From the NCBI GenBank assembly GCA_019313725.1, contig JAFDAT010000074.1, forward strand, positions 1 to 11,197: a stretch of 11,197 bases of DNA, written 5' to 3'. Positions 7,586-11,197 of the stretch are shown piece after piece. Each line of letters opens with the position of its first letter. The first letter of the stretch is position 1. The position numbers and the translations under genes were made by a program. The notes under the pieces were generated by a model. The model saw only the letters and a list, made by a program, of their open reading frames with translations. It was not told where the DNA came from and did no database searches. The DNA comes from Deltaproteobacteria bacterium. Lineage in GTDB: Bacteria > Desulfobacterota > Desulfobacteria > Desulfobacterales > B30-G6.

Positions 7586-8292
7586 AAAAACACCTGTTTC
7601 ACAATTACCAATATGATGATGGAATGTACTGCAATAATTGGTGTCTTGTGGCGGTGATAAAACTCATTGCGTTTCTGAATGCGTTGGATTCCACCCAATA
7701 ACCTTCGAATCCTGTCCAGGCCGATGTTCCGGTCATTGTCGGTTGGGGAGTTGCTCTGAAAAGCAAAAGCAGGATAGGCCGCATAACAATCGGGCCATTT
7801 TTTCAACACGTCATCATATGCAACCCCCTGCCATGGGATTCTAATCAGTGTTTCCGCGAAATGACGATTTACCACATAAGCATGCGCTGAGCAGCGATAA
7901 TCTATTTTAACAACTGATGGGTTCCCGGTTTTTTGACTCCTTGAAACCAGGCATCCGAAAAATAACGTGTTCCACTGGTCGATACCCGATAAAAAATCGA
8001 TACAGTTCTTGAGTCCCTTGATATCAAAGCGATCGAACAGAATGTCGTCTTCGAACACGACGATGCTGTCGGCCCCGGCCTGAAGTCCTTTCCGTAAGCA
8101 ATCCATGTGGGAGTGAAAAATGCCTTCCTCACAATTGTGGGGATGCTTGGAAACAATGATAAACTCGACGCTGTCGCCCAGACCGACAGTCTTGAACTGA
8201 ATCTGAGCCTCAACGCGCCTGTCTGCCCGCTCGTTTACGGAGATGCAGTAAATTTTGTCGAAATAATCCCAGCCTTGACGATGTTTTCTCAT
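7582..8292 (-). CDS. Glycosyltransferase family 25-like (LPS-type) protein
   Basis: A 236-residue putative glycosyltransferase that would move a sugar from a nucleotide-sugar donor, likely at the cytoplasmic side of the inner membrane. It opens with FDKIYCISVNERADRR (11-26), the family-25 start in which the arginine-rich segment follows the first strand. It then has FHSHMDCLRKGL (59-70), the acidic VVFEDDILFD (78-87) taken as the metal/donor site, SAHAYVVNRHFAETLI (135-150) and VAYDDVL (157-163). The C-terminus ends in a hydrophobic segment (about 218-232), unusual for soluble family members and a possible membrane anchor. The ATG at 8292 has AAGGA close by, at a short spacing. It is the first gene of the coupled set and its stop overlaps the exporter start by four bases, which argues for glycosylation of the exported molecule. 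Donor and acceptor cannot be predicted. Confidence 0.85.
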   Translation of the reverse strand: MRKHRQGWDYFDKIYCISVNERADRRVEAQIQFKTVGLGDSVEFIIVSKHPHNCEEGIFHSHMDCLRKGLQAGADSIVVFEDDILFDRFDIKGLKNCIDFLSGIDQWNTLFFGCLVSRSQKTGNPSVVKIDYRCSAHAYVVNRHFAETLIRIPWQGVAYDDVLKKWPDCYAAYPAFAFQSNSPTDNDRNIGLDRIRRLLGGIQRIQKRNEFYHRHKTPIIAVHSIIILVIVKQVFL

Positions 8293-8319
8293 TTTCCTTG
8301 TTGATATTTTCCCATCATG

Positions 8320-8347
8320 TATTTAAAGGATTACCAGAACATTTCAA
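8320..8347 (-). promoter_or_regulatory. Weak candidate promoter for the glycosyltransferase-exporter-deacetylase operon
   Basis: On the minus strand TTGAAA (8342-8347) is followed 16 bases later by TAAATA (8320-8325), upstream of the glycosyltransferase start at 8292. The -35 box is good and the -10 box is poor. A promoter is expected in this divergent gap, and this is the best pair I could find by eye. Confidence 0.22.
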
Positions 8348-8359
8348 CAATAACCTCCC

Positions 8360-8752
8360 ATGCTCGGTTGCGCGCTATCGGGTATGAAAGTTAATCAAAA
8401 CATGAGCATTATTGAGCGTATATCCCGGACCGAATACGTCCGTTCCGCAATCACCGACAAGGCAGATCTGAGCGCCTTCAAGGCGAAACCTTCCTACCGC
8501 ACTGTTATGGGAATGGCCGCTATCTGTTTCAGCTATGTCATTGCCTGGCCGGCCATCGCCCTTCTGGGGCTCTTTGCCGTTTATGCCGACCGACCCTGGC
8601 TGATCGCCATTGGAGGCCCGCTGCTCTACGGTTTATCCCACCTGGTGTTTTTATGGGGTATGTATCTTGCCGGGTTCGACTATACAAAAGTGTTTCTGCG
8701 CTGGGCCGCCCGGGTTCTGGTGGAAAGATGGATACGCAACAACCCGGACTGA
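8360..8752 (+). CDS. Small membrane protein of unknown function
   Basis: A protein of at most 130 residues that I do not recognise. It has a polar, charged N-terminal region (about 45 residues, with several Arg, Lys and Glu) and then two or three hydrophobic segments around TVMGMAAICFSYVIAWPAI, LLGLFAVYADRPWLIAIGG and LYGLSHLVFLWGMYLAG. An amphipathic basic tail with Trp, Arg and Lys follows. It has no signal peptide and no enzymatic motif that I can name. The start is uncertain: ATGs at 8360, 8384 and 8402 are all in frame and none has a good ribosome-binding site. I give the longest form; the shortest (MSIIERISRTEYV) is equally plausible. It is read divergently from the glycosyltransferase and convergently to the dehydratase, so it may be a single-gene unit. 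The position suggests a helper for lipid assembly or transport, but this is only inferred. Confidence 0.62.
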   Translation: MLGCALSGMKVNQNMSIIERISRTEYVRSAITDKADLSAFKAKPSYRTVMGMAAICFSYVIAWPAIALLGLFAVYADRPWLIAIGGPLLYGLSHLVFLWGMYLAGFDYTKVFLRWAARVLVERWIRNNPD

Positions 8753-8785
8753 ACCTGAGCCATTAGGGCTCGCTCAAAAATAACT

Positions 8786-9160
8786 TCACATTTTCTGCGC
8801 AAACCCTTCGCGCTCTTCTTTTTCGAACCGTATCACCCCGCTGCTGACCTGCTCATCTTGAATCAGGATTTGAAAGGTATACGCTTTCACATCCCTTTTC
8901 AGGGGGGCGGCGATTACTTTCAGCAGATCATCGGGTCGCACGATACGCTTGAACCTTACCCGGCTGACACTCGCTATTTTCAAATTGCCGCCAGCCACTT
9001 TTTTGATTACATCAAATACCATACCGAGTTGGGCCAAACCCGGTAAGACGGGCTCCCCGGGGAAATGCCCGTCAAACCAGGGCGATGACGGAGGCACCTG
9101 AATATCAGCCCTTATTTTATTGTCATCGCAACGCTCGATTTTATTCAGCCGGTACCACAT
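8786..9160 (-). CDS. Hotdog-fold 3-hydroxyacyl-ACP dehydratase-like protein (FabZ/ApeI-like)
   Basis: A 124-residue single hotdog protein of the FabZ/ApeI type, which would dehydrate 3-hydroxyacyl-ACP to trans-2-enoyl-ACP during chain building. The diagnostic motif WFDGHFPGEPVLPGLAQL spans residues 28-45, with catalytic His32. In FabZ the second catalytic residue is a Glu 14 positions after that histidine; here the position is Gly46. The conserved core continues through ASVSRVRFKRIVRPDD (63-78), matching the FabZ strand that contacts the acyl chain. Length is near the lower end for the family. The start at 9160 has no clear Shine-Dalgarno sequence. The gene lies 65 bases downstream of the radical SAM gene on the same strand and may be read with it. 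Either it works by an altered mechanism or it binds acyl-ACP without catalysis; I cannot decide from sequence. Confidence 0.86.
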   Translation of the reverse strand: MWYRLNKIERCDDNKIRADIQVPPSSPWFDGHFPGEPVLPGLAQLGMVFDVIKKVAGGNLKIASVSRVRFKRIVRPDDLLKVIAAPLKRDVKAYTFQILIQDEQVSSGVIRFEKEEREGFAQKM

Positions 9161-9225
9161 AATAACAGCGTTTTTTATCTGAAATGCATTTATAGTTCAA
9201 CTGAAAAAAATGCCTGTACAAGACG

Positions 9226-10581
9226 TTAACTCAATCGTATCAGGTATTCCCACATGGGTCCGGTATGTCCACGCTGGTACAGCCGACGAATCGTTGCCGC
9301 CGTCTCTTCCCCGCCGGAACCAATCACCCAGTTGATACGGCCGCCTGCTTTTTTGTGGAGCTGTTTAACAATGTCATCCGTACCGATCATGGGCGAGCGG
9401 TAGAATACGGGCTCGAGTATGCTGCGGCCCGCTTCCACCTGCCCCTCGCTTAGGGCGATGCGGTACAACTCCGTTCCCGGATATATACGCATGCCGCAAA
9501 AAAAGAACAGCGCCGACGTCTCGAGGGTATCGGCTTTGTCGAGGGTTTCTGCGAGCGTCTCCCGGTTTTCACCGACCCCCCCAAGCAGAAAATAGTGGGC
9601 GACATAAAGTCCTGCATCAATGGCAGCACGATGAACATCTAACACCTGTTGGTCACGAAAGGGCTTACGGTAAGCGGCCAGAACAGAATTCGACAGCGAA
9701 TCCGTCCCAAATTCCACATGGGTCAAGCCGGCATCCGCCATGGTCTGAAAATAATCCGCCGGCGACTTCAGGGGCGTGAAAAAGGCCCCCCACGGTATGG
9801 ACACCCCGTGTTTTTTAAAGGCCCTGGCCACCGCCAGGCTGTGATCAAAATCAGCATTGAACACCGAATCGGTGATAAAAAAATACCGGGCACCGCTGGC
9901 CTGCAGTTTGAGCGCAGCCCTGGCCGTCTCTTCGGGGTCCGTAAGTCTCAACCGACGACCCTCAATGCCAGGATAGGTGCAGTAAATACATTTAAAATGA
10001 CAGCCGCGTTGGGTCTGCAGATTCAGCATGCCGCCGTTTTCAAGATAAAATCGAAGATAACCCGGGTCGGGTTCGATCCTGCGGACAATTTCACCTTTCC
10101 AGGGATCCGGGGTGACGGCCTGGCGGCCGGGTGTAATAACTCCCGGTATCTTTTCGATATCGTCATGGTTTTTTATGGCACGCAGCAACGGCAATATTCT
10201 CTCGCCCTCGCCCACGATGCCGTAATCGGCACCCAACGTCTGCAGGGTTTCAGCCGGGAATATGGTAAACCCGCTTCCACCCAATATCAGCCGAGCATCA
10301 CTTTGGCTGCGGATAACATCCACAATGGCCCGGTATTGTCCCACAAATCCCCTTGGATCCGTGGTGTCGGTGTTATCGATATTGCGCAGGGAAAGTCCGA
10401 TGATCTCCGGTGAAAATTCTTTTATTGCGGTTTTCAGCCCGTCAAATCCGTCCGGGCTGTTCATGTCGACAATGCGCACCTGGTGATACTTTTCGATAGC
10501 CCCGGCCACGTAATCCAGACCCAGTGGGTAGACCGGGTAGGGTTCCATCAGCGTGTTCGTTGAAACGAGCAGGATCTTCAC
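9226..10581 (-). CDS. B12-binding domain / radical SAM enzyme (class B type)
   Basis: A 451-residue cobalamin-dependent radical SAM protein. Residues 1 to about 135 form a B12-binding Rossmann domain (MKILLVSTNT, EIIGLSLRNID, LILGGSGFTIFPAETL, GADYGIVGEGERIL). The radical SAM core follows, with the cluster-binding CHFKCIYC (Cys194, Cys198, Cys201, CxxxCxxC) and FITDSVFNAD, HVEFGTDSLS and HYFLLGGVGE later in the barrel. The last 60 or so residues form a tail I do not recognise. Such enzymes (the BchE-like group) carry out methylations, ring formations or other radical chemistry on unactivated carbons. I recall relatives annotated as lipid-biosynthesis B12/radical SAM proteins, without a defined reaction. 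The GTG start overlaps the stop of the upstream ketosynthase-like gene by four bases (GTGA), tying it to acyl-chain biosynthesis. The oxygen-sensitive cofactors fit an anaerobe. Confidence 0.94.
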   Translation of the reverse strand: MKILLVSTNTLMEPYPVYPLGLDYVAGAIEKYHQVRIVDMNSPDGFDGLKTAIKEFSPEIIGLSLRNIDNTDTTDPRGFVGQYRAIVDVIRSQSDARLILGGSGFTIFPAETLQTLGADYGIVGEGERILPLLRAIKNHDDIEKIPGVITPGRQAVTPDPWKGEIVRRIEPDPGYLRFYLENGGMLNLQTQRGCHFKCIYCTYPGIEGRRLRLTDPEETARAALKLQASGARYFFITDSVFNADFDHSLAVARAFKKHGVSIPWGAFFTPLKSPADYFQTMADAGLTHVEFGTDSLSNSVLAAYRKPFRDQQVLDVHRAAIDAGLYVAHYFLLGGVGENRETLAETLDKADTLETSALFFFCGMRIYPGTELYRIALSEGQVEAGRSILEPVFYRSPMIGTDDIVKQLHKKAGGRINWVIGSGGEETAATIRRLYQRGHTGPMWEYLIRLS

Positions 10582-11197
10582 GGGTTCATCACCTCAATGG
10601 CTGTAAAATAATCTCCCAGGCCAATCACCAGGACCCCCTTGATTCCCAGTACCGCTTCAGATCCATCACAAAGCGGTGACGGGATGTTACCTTTCCGTAA
10701 AAAATCCACTGCCATCACAACCGCTACGGCGGAGGCCGAGGCAAACTCTCCGGTAAATTTTCGGTAGTCAATGACGACACCACTGAAGCCGGTCATATCA
10801 AGCAGGGTCTTGAGCTGGATTGCTGCTGTTCGGCGGCAGCCCGCAGGTAGACCGGCCAGAATCACACCATAACGCTCATCGAAAGATCGCTGCTTTCCAA
10901 TCGCTTTGCTAAGATTGTGTAGCACGTTTGAATTGTTTTGGCTGCTTTCAAAAAAGAGGGGGCGGATCGTCGGGGCGGAGGCATGCACACCTCTTTTTAG
11001 GTACAGGGCGCCGCCGCCATCTGCCGGACAGGCTGCTTCTGCCACCGAAGGGTCAAACAGGCGGGATAGCTTCGGGTGGTTCTCGTCCGCAGCCAGCACC
11101 AGAAAGCCGTCCAGTTCATCCCCGGACATCAACCCCGCGACCGTCAATGCCTGCTCAAAGGAATAATCACCGCCGGTCATGGTAAGATTGGCGCCGG
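10578..11197 (-). CDS. Ketosynthase-fold protein lacking catalytic residues (partial, 5' end outside window)
   Basis: The C-terminal 206 codons of a ketosynthase-like or chain-length-factor-like protein; the frame stays open to base 11197, so the apparent ATG at 11180 is internal. The visible start GANLTMTGGDYSFEQAL lines up with the active-site helix of condensing enzymes but shows GGDYS where ACATS-type sequence with the cysteine would be. Then come DGFLVLAADE and GGGALYLKRG. ILAGLPAGCR occupies the place of the AHGTGT histidine motif, FTGEFASASAVAVV replaces GHxxGAAG, and GLGDYFTAIEV replaces the final GFGGxNAA motif. The fold is therefore recognisable while all three catalytic residues appear missing. 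It is translationally coupled to the radical SAM gene by a four-base overlap. It may be a chain-length factor, a scaffold or an acyl-binding protein. Family assignment rests on pattern reading by eye and is less certain than for the other ketosynthase genes. Confidence 0.72.
   Translation of the reverse strand, partial: GANLTMTGGDYSFEQALTVAGLMSGDELDGFLVLAADENHPKLSRLFDPSVAEAACPADGGGALYLKRGVHASAPTIRPLFFESSQNNSNVLHNLSKAIGKQRSFDERYGVILAGLPAGCRRTAAIQLKTLLDMTGFSGVVIDYRKFTGEFASASAVAVVMAVDFLRKGNIPSPLCDGSEAVLGIKGVLVIGLGDYFTAIEVMNP

Noticed and set aside
8757..8771. GAGCC/GGCTC hairpin between the small membrane gene and the dehydratase
   Set aside because: Only five base pairs, and no T-run follows it on either strand in the transcribed direction; too weak to call a terminator.
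9649..10413. Long open frame (254 codons) on the plus strand opposite the radical SAM gene
   Set aside because: It is antisense to a gene with an intact B12 domain and CxxxCxxC motif, with no domain or ribosome-binding support of its own.

Overview
The window looks like chromosomal DNA of an anaerobic Gram-negative bacterium, most likely of the Desulfobacterota (former Deltaproteobacteria). That placement is inference: it rests on the gene content (a cobalamin-binding radical SAM enzyme, split ketosynthase / chain-length-factor genes, an MMPL exporter and polyamine-type ABC transport) and on moderate GC, not on a marker gene. No rRNA, tRNA, CRISPR array or insertion sequence was seen, and no gene-free stretch exceeds 300 bases.

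Left edge (1-1443, minus strand): a polyamine-type ABC uptake system. A periplasmic spermidine/putrescine-type binding protein (PotD-like) is followed by a strong hairpin terminator and then by the first 71 codons of an ABC ATPase (PotA-like), cut by the window edge. The ATPase has its own leader with a possible -10 box and a long inverted repeat.

Centre and right (1620-11197): a biosynthetic and export locus related to aryl-polyene (APE) and type II fatty-acid/polyketide clusters. On the plus strand lie a complete ketosynthase with Cys-His-His catalytic residues and a half-length chain-length-factor-like partner with Glu-Gln near the cysteine position. Converging on them is a tightly coupled minus-strand set: a family-25-type glycosyltransferase, a 1022-residue MMPL/RND exporter with a C-terminal SAM methyltransferase, and a membrane-anchored NodB-type polysaccharide deacetylase. 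Both junctions are 4-base ATGA overlaps. To the right are a small membrane protein of unknown function (plus), an ApeI/FabZ-like hotdog dehydratase that lacks the usual catalytic acid (minus), a cobalamin-binding radical SAM enzyme (minus), and a ketosynthase-fold protein that seems to have lost the catalytic residues (minus, running off the right edge).

Working model (inference): the ketosynthase, its chain-length partner and the dehydratase build an acyl or polyene chain on an acyl carrier protein encoded outside the window. The radical SAM enzyme and the fused methyltransferase modify it, the glycosyltransferase and deacetylase add or trim a sugar, and the MMPL protein moves the lipid across the inner membrane. 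Carrier protein, ketoreductase, activating enzyme and LolA-type partner are not in view, so the product cannot be named. The polyamine transporter is probably an unrelated neighbour.
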